Shown here: in pieces, positions 35,284-48,325 of the stretch
How the letters are laid out: each line of letters begins with the position of its first letter
Position numbering within the stretch: the first letter of the stretch is position 1
Source: Marinospirillum sp031581385
GTDB taxonomy: Bacteria > Pseudomonadota > Gammaproteobacteria > Pseudomonadales > Halomonadaceae
Assembly (NCBI RefSeq): GCF_044810985.1
Contig: NZ_CP085242.1
Span: 3,100,001-3,164,000 of the forward strand
DNA: 64,000 nucleotides
Direction: 5' to 3'
Notes under the pieces: model-generated
Databases searched by the model: none
Seen by the model: the letters and a program-made list of their open reading frames with translations, nothing else
Told to the model about the DNA's origin: nothing
Translations under genes and position numbers: made by a program

Positions 35284-36768
35284 ATGAGCAGCAATGCCGA
35301 CACTAACCTTCGTCCTGATTATGACCAGGAACTTCAGGATCTTGCCGACTATCTTCTCAATGACTCTATTCCCAGCCAGGAAGCCCTGAAAACAGCGCGC
35401 TTGTGTTTGATGGATACCTTGGGTTGTGCGCTTCTCGCCCTTCGGTTTCCTGAATGCACCAAGCACCTTGGCCCTCTGGTGGAGGGTACCCAGGTGCCTC
35501 AGGGTGCCCGAGTGCCCGGAACCTCATATCGTCTGGATCCGGTGAAAGCCGCCTGGGATTTTGGCTGTGCCCTGCGCTGGCTGGATTACAATGATACCTG
35601 GCTGGCTGCAGAGTGGGGGCACCCATCAGATAATCTGGGTGGCATCCTGGCTGTAGCCGACCACCTTTCCCAGAAACAAGTGGCCCAGGGCAAACCCCCT
35701 CTTTTGATGCGCAGCGTCTTGGAAGCCATGATTCAGGCGCATGAAATCCAGGGCATCCTGGCCCTGGAAAACTCATTTAATCGTGTGGGTCTGGATCACG
35801 TTCTGCTGGTTAAGGTGGCGACGACCGCTGTGGTGGCGAAAATGATGGGGGCCAATCGCGAACAGCTGCTTTCTGCTTTGTCGCATGCCTGGGTGGATGG
35901 TCAGGCTCTGCGCACTTATCGCCATGCTCCCAATGCCGGTTCACGAAAATCCTGGGCCGCTGGGGATGCCACTTCCAGAGGTGTGCGTTTGGCGGATATG
36001 GCAATGCGCGGCGAAATGGGGATTCCTGCCGCTCTGAGTGCGCCCCAATGGGGCTTTTATGATGTGCTCTTCAGCAAGACCAACAAGGATCAACAGATCA
36101 AACCGCCGGAAAAACAGCGACTGGACCGCAGTCAGGCCTATGGCAGTTATGTGATGGAGAACATTCTCTTCAAGGTTTCCTTTCCCGCTGAATTTCATGC
36201 CCAGACGGCTGCAGAAGCTGCAGTTATCCTGCACCCGCAAGTCAGGGATCGCCTGGATGAAATAAGCCGGATAGAAATCACCACCCACGAATCGGCCATC
36301 CGAATCATTTCCAAAACCGGTGAATTGAATAATCCCGCAGACAGGGATCACTGCTTACAGTACATGATTGCCGTCCCCCTGGTGTTGGGAGAACTGAAAG
36401 CTGAACACTATGAAAACGGTTTTCATGCGGCTCATCCTGAGCTGGATCGTTTGAGGGAAAAAATGGAGGTCAAGGAGAACAAAGGCTTTTCTGCGGACTA
36501 CCTTGACCCGGAAAAGCGTTCCATTGCCAATGCGATTCAAATCTTCTTTGCAGATGGCAGCTGCACCGAAAAGGTTGCCGTGGAATATCCACTGGGGCAC
36601 CGCAGGCGCAGGGAAGAGAGTATTTCTTTTCTGGAAGAGAAGTTTGCCGATAATCTGGCCAGCTGTTTTGTCCCTCAGCGTTGCCAGGAAATACTGGAAG
36701 TGTTCAGGCAAAAAGAAGGCTTGGATGCTTGGCCTGTGCATGAATTTGTGGACAAGTTTGTGGGTTAA
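35284..36768 (+). CDS. prpD: 2-methylcitrate dehydratase PrpD
   Basis: PrpD dehydrates 2-methylcitrate without an iron-sulfur cluster. From the chosen ATG the protein is 494 residues, near E. coli's 483. Family landmarks include the N-terminal DTLGCALLAL, RWLDYNDTWL, the HPSDNLGGILA region, and KVSFPAEFHAQTAAEAAV near residue 300. GGAGG about 9 bases upstream supports this start over the longer open frame that overlaps prpF. It is the last gene of the operon; the rRNA promoters begin 30 bases later. Confidence 0.94.
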   Translation: MSSNADTNLRPDYDQELQDLADYLLNDSIPSQEALKTARLCLMDTLGCALLALRFPECTKHLGPLVEGTQVPQGARVPGTSYRLDPVKAAWDFGCALRWLDYNDTWLAAEWGHPSDNLGGILAVADHLSQKQVAQGKPPLLMRSVLEAMIQAHEIQGILALENSFNRVGLDHVLLVKVATTAVVAKMMGANREQLLSALSHAWVDGQALRTYRHAPNAGSRKSWAAGDATSRGVRLADMAMRGEMGIPAALSAPQWGFYDVLFSKTNKDQQIKPPEKQRLDRSQAYGSYVMENILFKVSFPAEFHAQTAAEAAVILHPQVRDRLDEISRIEITTHESAIRIISKTGELNNPADRDHCLQYMIAVPLVLGELKAEHYENGFHAAHPELDRLREKMEVKENKGFSADYLDPEKRSIANAIQIFFADGSCTEKVAVEYPLGHRRRREESISFLEEKFADNLASCFVPQRCQEILEVFRQKEGLDAWPVHEFVDKFVG

Positions 36769-36798
36769 AATGATTATTCAATTTTTTGCAAAAAGTGC

Positions 36799-36826
36799 TT
36801 GCGCTCTCCTGAAAAATCTCTAGAAT
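36799..36826 (+). promoter_or_regulatory. rRNA operon promoter P1
   Basis: TTGCGC (36799-36804) and TAGAAT (36821-36826) are separated by 16 bases, followed by a GC-rich discriminator (GCGC), typical of a ppGpp-sensitive rRNA P1 promoter. Confidence 0.65.
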
Positions 36827-36888
36827 GCGCACTCGCTGTCAGGGAGAAGCCAAGGCTTAACCGGCAGCAAACAAGCGAAAATAAACGC

Positions 36889-36916
36889 TTGACGGAGGCA
36901 GAAAGCATGGTAATAT
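36889..36916 (+). promoter_or_regulatory. rRNA operon promoter P2
   Basis: TTGACG (36889-36894) and TAATAT (36911-36916) are separated by 16 bases, about 90 bases downstream of P1, the usual tandem arrangement. Confidence 0.7.
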
Positions 36917-36959
36917 GTTGCCTCTTGATTGGAAGGGCTTTTAGCTGCTTTTAATCAAC

Positions 36960-36971
36960 GCTCTTTAAGAA
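36960..36971 (+). promoter_or_regulatory. Leader boxA antitermination signal
   Basis: GCTCTTTAAGAA matches the boxA consensus that recruits NusB/S10 for rRNA antitermination. It follows P2 by about 45 bases; the remaining leader up to 37160 shows no gene. Confidence 0.6.
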
Positions 36972-37160
36972 TGAAGCATCAGGTACATTCATGTGGGCGC
37001 TTGCGGGATGGTTTGTGGCGCTGCCCTTTCTTTGGAAAGGGTGGTTCAGTCAACAAAACATCAAGGCAAGCGACTCGTCGAGATTCAAGTTAATTCTTGA
37101 TTTCAATTATTCGTTTGAACCTTGAGCCAAGTTTGATTCACTCAATGAATCGATGATTTT

Positions 37161-38697
<1,537 letters not shown>

Positions 38698-38766
38698 ACG
38701 ACGGCCCAAACCACCCGTAAGTGCTCACATGAATGGACCTGATGCAAAAGATGCTGCAAAACGACC

Positions 38767-38843
<77 letters not shown>

Positions 38844-38864
38844 AATTTGCTCCTGAACTTCGTT

Positions 38865-38907
38865 ATTTTGTGACTCGCCTAACTAAAAGTAGGCTTCGCC
38901 ACAAAAT
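38865..38907 (+). repeat. Hairpin in the Ile-Ala tRNA spacer
   Basis: ATTTTGTG (38865-38872) pairs perfectly with CACAAAAT (38900-38907), and inside it GCCTA pairs with TAGGC around an ACTAAAAG-type loop. This could be an RNase III processing site separating the two tRNAs or an inserted palindromic element. Confidence 0.55.
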
Positions 38908-38976
38908 GCCTCGCTCAGAATCAAATTATTAATTGGTTGTGTTTAAAACATAGAAAAGTTTTTAACCAGTTAAAAT

Positions 38977-39052
38977 GGGGCTATAGCTCAGCTGGGAGAG
39001 CGCCTGCCTTGCACGCAGGAGGTCAGCGGTTCGATCCCGCTTAGCTCCACCA
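38977..39052 (+). tRNA. alaT: tRNA-Ala (TGC)
   Basis: A 76-base cloverleaf with encoded CCA. Acceptor arms GGGGCTA and TAGCTCC pair with one G-U; the anticodon loop TTGCAC gives TGC. Confidence 0.98.
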
Positions 39053-39174
39053 AACAGCATCTTGTTGATTCATTCTTAAATTTTTCCTAGTGAACACTAT
39101 TGAGCCTTTTTGATTGCACCTTGCTGAAAAAGCCAAGGTCGATTGAGAACGCTGAATTCTGTCCATCAGGATAC

Positions 39175-39186
39175 GCTCTTTAACAA
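39175..39186 (+). promoter_or_regulatory. Spacer boxA before 23S
   Basis: GCTCTTTAACAA is a near-perfect boxA, placed about 165 bases before 23S as in other gammaproteobacterial spacers. The rest of the spacer from 39053 to 39350 shows no gene. Confidence 0.65.
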
Positions 39187-39350
39187 TGCAAGATTCAAGT
39201 TTTAAAAGTCAAAGCGATACGTTTGTTGCTGCTCACTGAGGCAGCAATGGACATCAGTCTCAAGCGTATCCGGCGAAAAATCGTTGAACAGTTATTTGAT
39301 AAGCCCCAAAAGGATTAGCTCCTTTTTAGGAAAACTTCTTGGGGTTATAT

Positions 39351-42241
<2,891 letters not shown>

Positions 42242-42390
42242 ATAACACCCAAGCGGTTTTATAGATCAAGACTGAGCAATGATGATTTGACGGATACGTA
42301 AGAGACTGACGCAGACCGGCGATACGCCAAAACTTGAATCTTGCCCCTTTTTAGGATGTTGGCCGAAGCAGTGCCAGCTTCCAACAGTTA

Positions 42391-42510
42391 CGCCTGACGA
42401 CCTTAGCGAGTGGGAACCACCTGAACCCTTTTCGAACTCAGAAGTGAAACCGCTCAGCGCCGATGATAGTGTGGGGCTTCCCCATGTGAAAGTAGGTCAT
42501 CGTCAGGCAC
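42391..42510 (+). rRNA. rrf: 5S ribosomal RNA
   Basis: About 120 bases. The ends GCCTGACGA and TCGTCAGGC pair to form helix I; CGAACTCAGAAGTGAAAC and GATAGTGTGGGG are the family landmarks. Confidence 0.97.
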
Positions 42511-42519
42511 TTATAAAAC

Positions 42520-42555
42520 AATCCCCTTGGCTCAGTGAGTCAGGGGGATTTTTTT
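42520..42555 (+). terminator. First terminator of the rRNA operon
   Basis: AATCCCCTTG and CAGGGGGATT pair over 10 positions (one G-U) around an 11-base loop, followed by a run of T residues, 10 bases after 5S. Confidence 0.85.
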
Positions 42556-42591
42556 ATGGCTAGAGAAATTCTACTTGAACATGGCATGTGA

Positions 42592-42614
42592 CTGATTGGT
42601 CTGGAACCAATCAG
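42592..42614 (+). repeat. Short perfect hairpin after the first rRNA terminator
   Basis: CTGATTGGT and ACCAATCAG are perfect 9-base complements around CTGGA. A second small inverted pair GGCCGA-AGG-TCGGCC follows at about 42618-42632. No gene is present; these lie between the first terminator and the 5S remnant. Confidence 0.5.
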
Positions 42615-42662
42615 AACGGCCGAAGGTCGGCCCGTAGGGTGAGCGCCAGGGATGGTGCGAAT

Positions 42663-42684
42663 AAAGTAGGTCATCGTCAGGCAC
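42663..42684 (+). pseudogene. 3' remnant of a second 5S rRNA gene
   Basis: These 22 bases are identical to the 3' end of the 5S gene (42489-42510), ending GTCAGGCAC. Just upstream, AGCGCC and GGTGCG-like bases weakly recall the 5S interior. The piece lies between two terminators, so it appears to be what is left of a duplicated 5S gene. Confidence 0.7.
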
Positions 42685-42694
42685 CTATTCTGAA

Positions 42695-42731
42695 AACACC
42701 CCTTGAACACGCGTTCAAGGGGTGTTTTTTT
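42695..42731 (+). terminator. Second terminator after the 5S remnant
   Basis: AACACCCCTTGAA and TTCAAGGGGTGTT are perfect 13-base complements around CACGCG, followed by a T run. A very strong intrinsic terminator. Confidence 0.92.
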
Positions 42732-42765
42732 ATGCCTTGAACTATCACTGCCAGAGACGTGGCAC

Positions 42766-42792
42766 AAAAAAACCGGCCCACACGGAGCCGGT
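42766..42792 (-). terminator. Terminator of the minus-strand chemoreceptor gene
   Basis: Read on the minus strand, ACCGGC and GCCGGT pair around a 9-base loop and are followed by a U run (the A run at 42766-42772). It lies 10 bases past the receptor stop. Confidence 0.85.
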
Positions 42793-42802
42793 CTGGTTTT
42801 TA

Positions 42803-44965
42803 TTAAGGTTTCTGTGCACTCACTGTGAACTTGCCTACCAGCTGCTGCAGGGTTTGTGTGGAGTGGCGCACATGATTGGCCGAGCCCTGTAGCTCTTCCA
42901 TAACACTGGTCATTTCTCCTGATGCGACTTCAACCTGACGAATGGAGGAGCCGTAGAACTCACTGCGTTCGCTCAGTTGAGTAATGATACTGAACATCTG
43001 CTCAACCGCCTGGTGGAGTTCGGTGTTTTCTGAGGTGTTGTTTTCAGCTTCCTTAAGACGAATATCCACTTCTTTAACGCCATCTTCCATATAGTCCACG
43101 GCACTGCGGGTTTCTTTTTGCAGACTGGTCACGGTTTCCTGAATATCACCTGCGGCTTCTGCCGTTCGTGTGGCCAGGGATCTGACCTCATCGGCAACGA
43201 CGGCAAAGCCTCTCCCCGCTTCTCCTGCCCTGGCGGCTTCTATGGCGGCATTCAAGGCCAGCAGGTTGGTTTGGTTGGTGATTTCAGTGATCATTTCGAC
43301 AATATCACCGATTTCCACCATGCGACTGTCGAGACTCTGTACTCGTTGAGCCGTGGTATCAACAACCTTGCGGATGCTCAAGGTGCTGGTTTGCGCACTT
43401 TCAAATTGTTCCCTGGCTTTATCAACCACTTCATCCATGGCTTTTTTCATGGTATTGGCTGTTGCTGTCGCCTGGTCGATCTCTTCCATTTGCTCTTCGA
43501 CCAGGCTTAGCATCTTGCCGATTACCTGGTTCACTTCCTGGCTGGTTTGGCGGGCTTCCTGGGTACGATCCAGCATCTTGTCATTGTTCTGTTTGACGGT
43601 TTCTGTGGTGTGAATCACCTGCCCCATGATGCCATCCATGCTGTCTAGAAAGCTGTTGAACCAACGCCCCATGCTGCCACTTTCATCCTTGGCCATCTTT
43701 TCGGTATCCAGGCGTTGACGCAGGTTGCCTTCACCCTCGGCGATGGTGCGGATGATTTTTGTGGTATTACGCAGTCTTTCAGAGACACGCTTGGGGCCCA
43801 GATTGGCAAATATCCAGGCGGAAATCCCCAGCATGAGTGTATTGGCTGCCAGCATGGGTAACGTGTCCAGCGGTGCATAGCTGTGCAGTAAGGTGGTTGC
43901 CCCCAGAAACCCGGCCACGGTCAGGAGGTAGGTGTTCATCAGGCTGACACTGATGGAGCGGCGGCGATAGACCTCTTCCAGGTCACCTTCACACATCATC
44001 CCCCATTTATCCGGAGAACCGGGTAATTGGAAGGTAACCCCCTTGCCGATCACCGGGATGTGACGATAGTCGGAATAACCGGGATAAGTGATAAACAGGT
44101 TGCTGCCGTTGGTGATGGTTTCACGCACACCTGGATGCAGGTTGCCCGTGGCCGGGTCAGTAAAGCGCAGCTCCAGTTCGGTATGCTTTTGCACACTGAC
44201 AGTGCCCCACTTGGTATGGATACCGTCTTTCAGGTTCTCACCATGAGAAAAAGTGCTGTCTTCAAAGCGGGAACGGGACAGGGCTGTGCCTGGCTGAATG
44301 GATTGATCAAACCTGGACTCCACCATGAAAATATAATTGTCGCCAGACTCAGGGTAAACATGCCCAGCCTCGCGCTGAATCAAGTCCCCGAGAACATCGT
44401 TGGGAACCCGTGCGCAGAGACAGCCATGAGCTTTGCCTTCATGAATCACCGGCTGGTAGAACATCAAGGTCACAGCATCATGAAAGCTGGATGTTGAAGG
44501 GCCCAACTCCAGTGTGTTGCTGTCGGAATAAGGGCCGTGCAGGAAGGGATGGTTAAGACCCTGCTGAAGTGCGGCTCCTAGTGTGGGTCCCTGATGACTC
44601 TGACCAGCACGTTGCTTACTGCTTGAAGCCAGAATAGTTCCGTCGTGATCAACATAAAAAAGCTCTGACAGGTCAGCCAACTGGTTTTTCTTTTCATTCA
44701 ATTGCCGCGCCAGTTTGTCTTGATCGCCTATTGAGACTTGCTCAGCCAGCTCCTCCAAATGTTGCCAATGGCTATCCACCCACTCGTGCAAGAGCTTCAC
44801 GCGAGTCGCTGCGACCCCTTCAAAAACCTGTTCAATCACCGGATAGAGTTGTCGGTTGAGAAAACAGCTCCATCCAAGTTTTAATTTACCGTTGCTACCA
44901 AAAACCGGCAACCAGTGCTTTTCAGCGCCAGAAAGATTCATCTTGTGGCTTTGCAGTTGCGTCAT
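42803..44965 (-). CDS. Methyl-accepting chemotaxis protein with a large N-terminal sensor
   Basis: A 720-residue chemoreceptor. The first 330 residues are a sensor with a Cache/PAS-like strand LFYVDHDGTILASS (about 100) and no clear membrane helix before it. Two hydrophobic segments follow close together (about 345-365 and 370-390), giving a membrane hairpin, then a linker and the signalling domain with NLLALNAAIEAARAGEAGRGFAVVADEVRSLA (split here as two adjacent motifs in the kinase-control tip). This layout suggests the sensor may be cytoplasmic, unlike classical receptors, whose sensor is periplasmic. Ligand unknown. It is monocistronic and ends at its own terminator. Confidence 0.9.
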   Translation of the reverse strand: MTQLQSHKMNLSGAEKHWLPVFGSNGKLKLGWSCFLNRQLYPVIEQVFEGVAATRVKLLHEWVDSHWQHLEELAEQVSIGDQDKLARQLNEKKNQLADLSELFYVDHDGTILASSSKQRAGQSHQGPTLGAALQQGLNHPFLHGPYSDSNTLELGPSTSSFHDAVTLMFYQPVIHEGKAHGCLCARVPNDVLGDLIQREAGHVYPESGDNYIFMVESRFDQSIQPGTALSRSRFEDSTFSHGENLKDGIHTKWGTVSVQKHTELELRFTDPATGNLHPGVRETITNGSNLFITYPGYSDYRHIPVIGKGVTFQLPGSPDKWGMMCEGDLEEVYRRRSISVSLMNTYLLTVAGFLGATTLLHSYAPLDTLPMLAANTLMLGISAWIFANLGPKRVSERLRNTTKIIRTIAEGEGNLRQRLDTEKMAKDESGSMGRWFNSFLDSMDGIMGQVIHTTETVKQNNDKMLDRTQEARQTSQEVNQVIGKMLSLVEEQMEEIDQATATANTMKKAMDEVVDKAREQFESAQTSTLSIRKVVDTTAQRVQSLDSRMVEIGDIVEMITEITNQTNLLALNAAIEAARAGEAGRGFAVVADEVRSLATRTAEAAGDIQETVTSLQKETRSAVDYMEDGVKEVDIRLKEAENNTSENTELHQAVEQMFSIITQLSERSEFYGSSIRQVEVASGEMTSVMEELQGSANHVRHSTQTLQQLVGKFTVSAQKP

Positions 44966-45254
44966 TAACCATTTCTCCGATGCGTGGAAGTAAAAGACAT
45001 TGAGGGGGAGTTGTTGTTTTTTTGATCTGTGTCAGGCTATGAATTCTTTATAGCAAAACTTGTACCAACTAATAAAAGTCTTTTAATACAGTAGGTTAAG
45101 AGATTTTCTTGGGTTTGAAACAGCTAGTCGCACCTTTTCGGTGCAATTATGGAAGAGATATGGAACAACATGATCAGGAAAGTGCATTTTTTTAGTGCGA
45201 AGCACATGAATGCACTAAAAGTTACCTGATGTAACTTTTTGGGGAGGGGGAAGT
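44966..45254. other. Intergenic region with two overlapping hairpins after lpxH
   Basis: No gene is visible. Near the lpxH end are two perfect 9-bp hairpins: TTTTAGTGC (45190-45198) with GCACTAAAA (45212-45220), and AAAAGTTAC (45217-45225) with GTAACTTTT (45231-45239). They share four bases, so only one can form fully. On the minus strand the second, next to lpxH, could serve as its terminator. The promoter of the chemoreceptor gene must lie in the AT-rich part nearer 45000. Confidence 0.55.
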
Positions 45255-45989
45255 CTAGAGGGTAAAAGCAAGCAGCTCAATATCTTCAGGGGTCACTTGA
45301 ATTTTCCACCCTTCCTGATCACTCCAGTCACCCAATACATAGCGTTGTCCCTCGATTATCTGGCCTTCGCGCTTAAGGGAGTGATGATGTCGTGCTGGGC
45401 GGTGAGTGTGGCCGTGTATCAGGGTTTCAACCTGATGTTCCTGCATATAATCAATAATGGCTTGAGGGTTGGCATCAATGATCTTGTCTGCCTTCATGCG
45501 AGTTTGTTTCTGGCTGGTCTGGCGGGTTTTGCTGGCAATTTTGCGGCGGAAACTGACTGGGGTGTTGCGTAAAATAAAATTAACCAGAGGGTTGCGGAAG
45601 ACCTTACGCATTCTCTGGTAAGCAATATCATCGGTGCAGAGGAGGTCACCATGCATCAGCAGCAGGGGTTCCCCGAACGGAGCAATAACACAGGGGTCAG
45701 GCAACAGGGTGCAGCCAGCCAGCTTGCAGAAATCCTCTCCCAGGGCAAAATCCCGGTTGCCGTGCATCAGGTGAATTTTCGTACCCTGCTCGGCACACTG
45801 GTGAAGTGCACTGGCAATGCTGTGGTGAAAGGGGGTCATGGCGTCATCCCCGATCCACACATCAAAGAAATCACCCAGAATATACAAGGCTTCTGCCTTG
45901 GGGGCCTGTTGTTCCAGAAACCTCAGAAATCCCTGGGTCAACTGGGGGCGATCTTCCTGTAGGTGTAGATCGGAGATAAATAGCAGCAT
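45255..45989 (-). CDS. lpxH: UDP-2,3-diacylglucosamine diphosphatase
   Basis: LpxH hydrolyses UDP-diacylglucosamine to lipid X in lipid A synthesis, at the inner face of the membrane. The 244-residue calcineurin-like phosphoesterase has its metal ligands in order: FISDLHL near the start, GDFFDVWIGDD, HGNRD, and HGHTHRPARH near residue 195. Length matches the family at about 240. It follows ppiB by 15 bases in one minus-strand operon, as in many gammaproteobacteria. Confidence 0.95.
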   Translation of the reverse strand: MLLFISDLHLQEDRPQLTQGFLRFLEQQAPKAEALYILGDFFDVWIGDDAMTPFHHSIASALHQCAEQGTKIHLMHGNRDFALGEDFCKLAGCTLLPDPCVIAPFGEPLLLMHGDLLCTDDIAYQRMRKVFRNPLVNFILRNTPVSFRRKIASKTRQTSQKQTRMKADKIIDANPQAIIDYMQEHQVETLIHGHTHRPARHHHSLKREGQIIEGQRYVLGDWSDQEGWKIQVTPEDIELLAFTL

Positions 45990-46004
45990 TAATCAGAGCC
46001 TTCT

Positions 46005-46517
46005 TTACTGAATGACTTCTGCTTTTTCAATCAAGATATTTTCCTTAGGTACATCCTGATGACCCATTTTGTTGCCGGTGGGTACGGCCTTGATTTCCTC
46101 GACCACATCCATGCCATCAATGACCTGACCAAAAACCGCATAACCCCAGCCTTGAGGTGTTTTGCTGGAATGGTTCAGGAAGTCATTGTCTTTGACGTTA
46201 ATGAAAAACTGGGCACTGGCTGAGTGAGGGTCCATGGTGCGCGCCATGGCAACAGCGCCATTAACATTGCTCAGGCCATTATCGGCTTCGTTTTCTACGG
46301 TGTTGGGAGCAGGTTTCTGGTTGAAGTCGGCATCAAAACCACCGCCCTGAACCATGAAGTTGCTAATGACGCGGTGAAAGATGGTGCCGTCATAGTGACC
46401 TTTGCCGACATAATCAAGGAAGTTGGCAACAGTTTTCGGTGCTTTTTCAGCGTTGAGTTCAAGAGTGATATCACCCTTGCTGGTGGTCAGGCGAACCTGG
46501 GGGTTGGTAGCAGACAC
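46005..46517 (-). CDS. ppiB: Cyclophilin-type peptidyl-prolyl isomerase (cytosolic)
   Basis: A 170-residue cyclophilin without signal peptide, as in E. coli PpiB. Active-site segments are FHRVISNFMVQGG, the FINVKDNDFLNH region, and GYAVFGQVIDGMDVV. It accelerates cis-trans proline isomerisation in folding. It is first in the ppiB-lpxH operon and divergent from glnS. Confidence 0.95.
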   Translation of the reverse strand: MSATNPQVRLTTSKGDITLELNAEKAPKTVANFLDYVGKGHYDGTIFHRVISNFMVQGGGFDADFNQKPAPNTVENEADNGLSNVNGAVAMARTMDPHSASAQFFINVKDNDFLNHSSKTPQGWGYAVFGQVIDGMDVVEEIKAVPTGNKMGHQDVPKENILIEKAEVIQ

Positions 46518-46558
46518 GTTTTCGACTCCGTGGGGTTTAGGTAGAGAAACAATAAAGC

Positions 46559-46593
46559 GGCTGACTCGCAGTCAGCCTGCTTCCTGTTATAAT
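46559..46593 (+). promoter_or_regulatory. ppiB-glnS divergent promoter region with palindrome
   Basis: TATAAT at 46588-46593 is a perfect -10 box for glnS, but no good -35 is present at the usual spacing. Overlapping the -35 area is a perfect palindrome, GGCTGACT-CGC-AGTCAGCC (46559-46577), which may be an operator or a hairpin of the ppiB leader. Confidence 0.5.
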
Positions 46594-46638
46594 AACTTTC
46601 TTTGCTTTTATTCACCAACCCGTTAAGAAGCGAGAGCT

Positions 46639-48324
46639 ATGAGCCAGGCCGAAATTTCTGCTGCAACCAACTTTATCCGCAACCTGATCCAAGAGCAGCG
46701 TGAAGCAGGTCAGCAACAAAAAGTCGTGACCCGCTTCCCGCCTGAGCCTAATGGTTTCCTGCATATCGGCCACGCCAAAAGCATTTGCCTGAACTTCGGT
46801 ATTGCTGAAGAATTTGGGGGTGCTTGTCATCTGCGTTTTGATGACACCAACCCTGAAAAAGAAAGCCAGGTTTTTATTGATGCCATCCAGGAAGACATCC
46901 ATTGGTTGGGCTTTCAGTGGGCGGGTGGCGTGCGTTTTGCATCCAACTATTTTGACCAACTTTATGACTGGGCCACTCACCTCATCAAGGAAGGCAAGGC
47001 CTATGTCTGTGAGCTGGATGCCGAACAGATGCGCGAATATCGCGGCACCCTGACCGAGCCGGGTAAAAATAGCCCCTTCCGGGATCGCAGTGTGGACGAA
47101 AACCTGGCTGAATTTGCCAGGATGCGTGCCGGTGACTACCCCAATGGTGCCAAGGTTTTGCGAGCCAAAATAGACATGGCTGCCCCCAATATCAACCTGC
47201 GTGATCCCATTCTTTATCGCATCCGCCACCAGCACCATCACCAGACGGGTGACAAGTGGTGCATTTACCCCAGTTATGATTTCACTCACGGTCAGTCAGA
47301 TGCCATTGAAGGGATTACCCATTCTCTGTGTACTCTGGAATTTGAAGATCATCGCCCGTTGTACGAATGGTTTCTGAACAACCTGCCCGTACCCTGCAAG
47401 CCGGTACAGACTGAATTTGCGCGTTTGAACCTGAATTACACGGTGACCTCCAAGCGCAAACTCAAACTGCTGGTGGATGAAGGCATCGTGAAGGGCTGGG
47501 ATGATCCGCGGATGCCGACGATTTCCGGTATGCGCCGCCGTGGTTTCACCCCCAAATCCATTCGTGATTTCTGTGATCTGGTCGGGGTGAATCGTGCCGG
47601 TGGGGTGGTGGACATCAATATGCTCAACTTTGCCCTGCGCAATGATCTGGAGCATAACGCTCGTCGTGCCATGGTGGTACTCAACCCCATCAAAGTCGTG
47701 ATCACCAACTGGGAAGCCGGTCGTGAAGAGGTTCTGACCGCTCCTTCGCATCCTGCCCGTGATGACCTGGGTGAGCGCCAACTGCCCTTTACCCGTGAAC
47801 TCTATATTGACCGGGATGACTTCATGGAAGATCCACCCAAAAAATTCTTCCGTCTGGCTCCCGGCAAGGAAGTGCGTCTGCGCAATGCCTGGGTGATTCG
47901 TTGTGATGAAGTGATCAAGAATGACCAGGGGGAGGTCACAGAGCTGCATTGCTCTTATGATCCCGAAACTCTGGGCAAGAATCCTGAAGGTCGCAAGGTC
48001 AAGGGTGTGATTCACTGGGTCAGTGCGGACAAGGGCGTGGCTGCCGAAGTTCGTCTGTATGACAATCTCTTTCAGGTGGAAACACCGGATGCTGACAAGG
48101 ACAAGGATTTTCTGGAACACCTGAACCCGGATTCGTTGACCCGGATTGAAGCAGTCTGCGAGCCGGATCTGGCTGCTGCGCAACCCGAAGACCACTTCCA
48201 GTTTGAGCGGGTGGGCTACTTCTGCGCTGATCGTCACGATCACCAGTCGAACGGCAAGCTTGTCTTCAACCGTACCGTCAGCCTTAAAGACTCCTGGGCC
48301 AAAATGCAGAAAAAACAGGGCTAA
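46639..48324 (+). CDS. glnS: Glutaminyl-tRNA synthetase
   Basis: A class I synthetase of 561 residues that charges tRNA-Gln directly. The HIGH motif is in PEPNGFLHIGHAKS (about residue 40) and the KMSKS equivalent in VTSKRKLKLLV (about 275), where E. coli has VMSKRKL. The two C-terminal anticodon-binding beta barrels follow. The cysS start comes one base after its stop, so both form one operon. Confidence 0.97.
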   Translation: MSQAEISAATNFIRNLIQEQREAGQQQKVVTRFPPEPNGFLHIGHAKSICLNFGIAEEFGGACHLRFDDTNPEKESQVFIDAIQEDIHWLGFQWAGGVRFASNYFDQLYDWATHLIKEGKAYVCELDAEQMREYRGTLTEPGKNSPFRDRSVDENLAEFARMRAGDYPNGAKVLRAKIDMAAPNINLRDPILYRIRHQHHHQTGDKWCIYPSYDFTHGQSDAIEGITHSLCTLEFEDHRPLYEWFLNNLPVPCKPVQTEFARLNLNYTVTSKRKLKLLVDEGIVKGWDDPRMPTISGMRRRGFTPKSIRDFCDLVGVNRAGGVVDINMLNFALRNDLEHNARRAMVVLNPIKVVITNWEAGREEVLTAPSHPARDDLGERQLPFTRELYIDRDDFMEDPPKKFFRLAPGKEVRLRNAWVIRCDEVIKNDQGEVTELHCSYDPETLGKNPEGRKVKGVIHWVSADKGVAAEVRLYDNLFQVETPDADKDKDFLEHLNPDSLTRIEAVCEPDLAAAQPEDHFQFERVGYFCADRHDHQSNGKLVFNRTVSLKDSWAKMQKKQG

Positions 48325-48325
48325 A

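Noticed and set aside
42618..42660. Extended 5S homology upstream of the 22-base remnant
   Set aside because: Beyond the exact 22 bases the resemblance is scattered and could be chance, so only the exact match is annotated.
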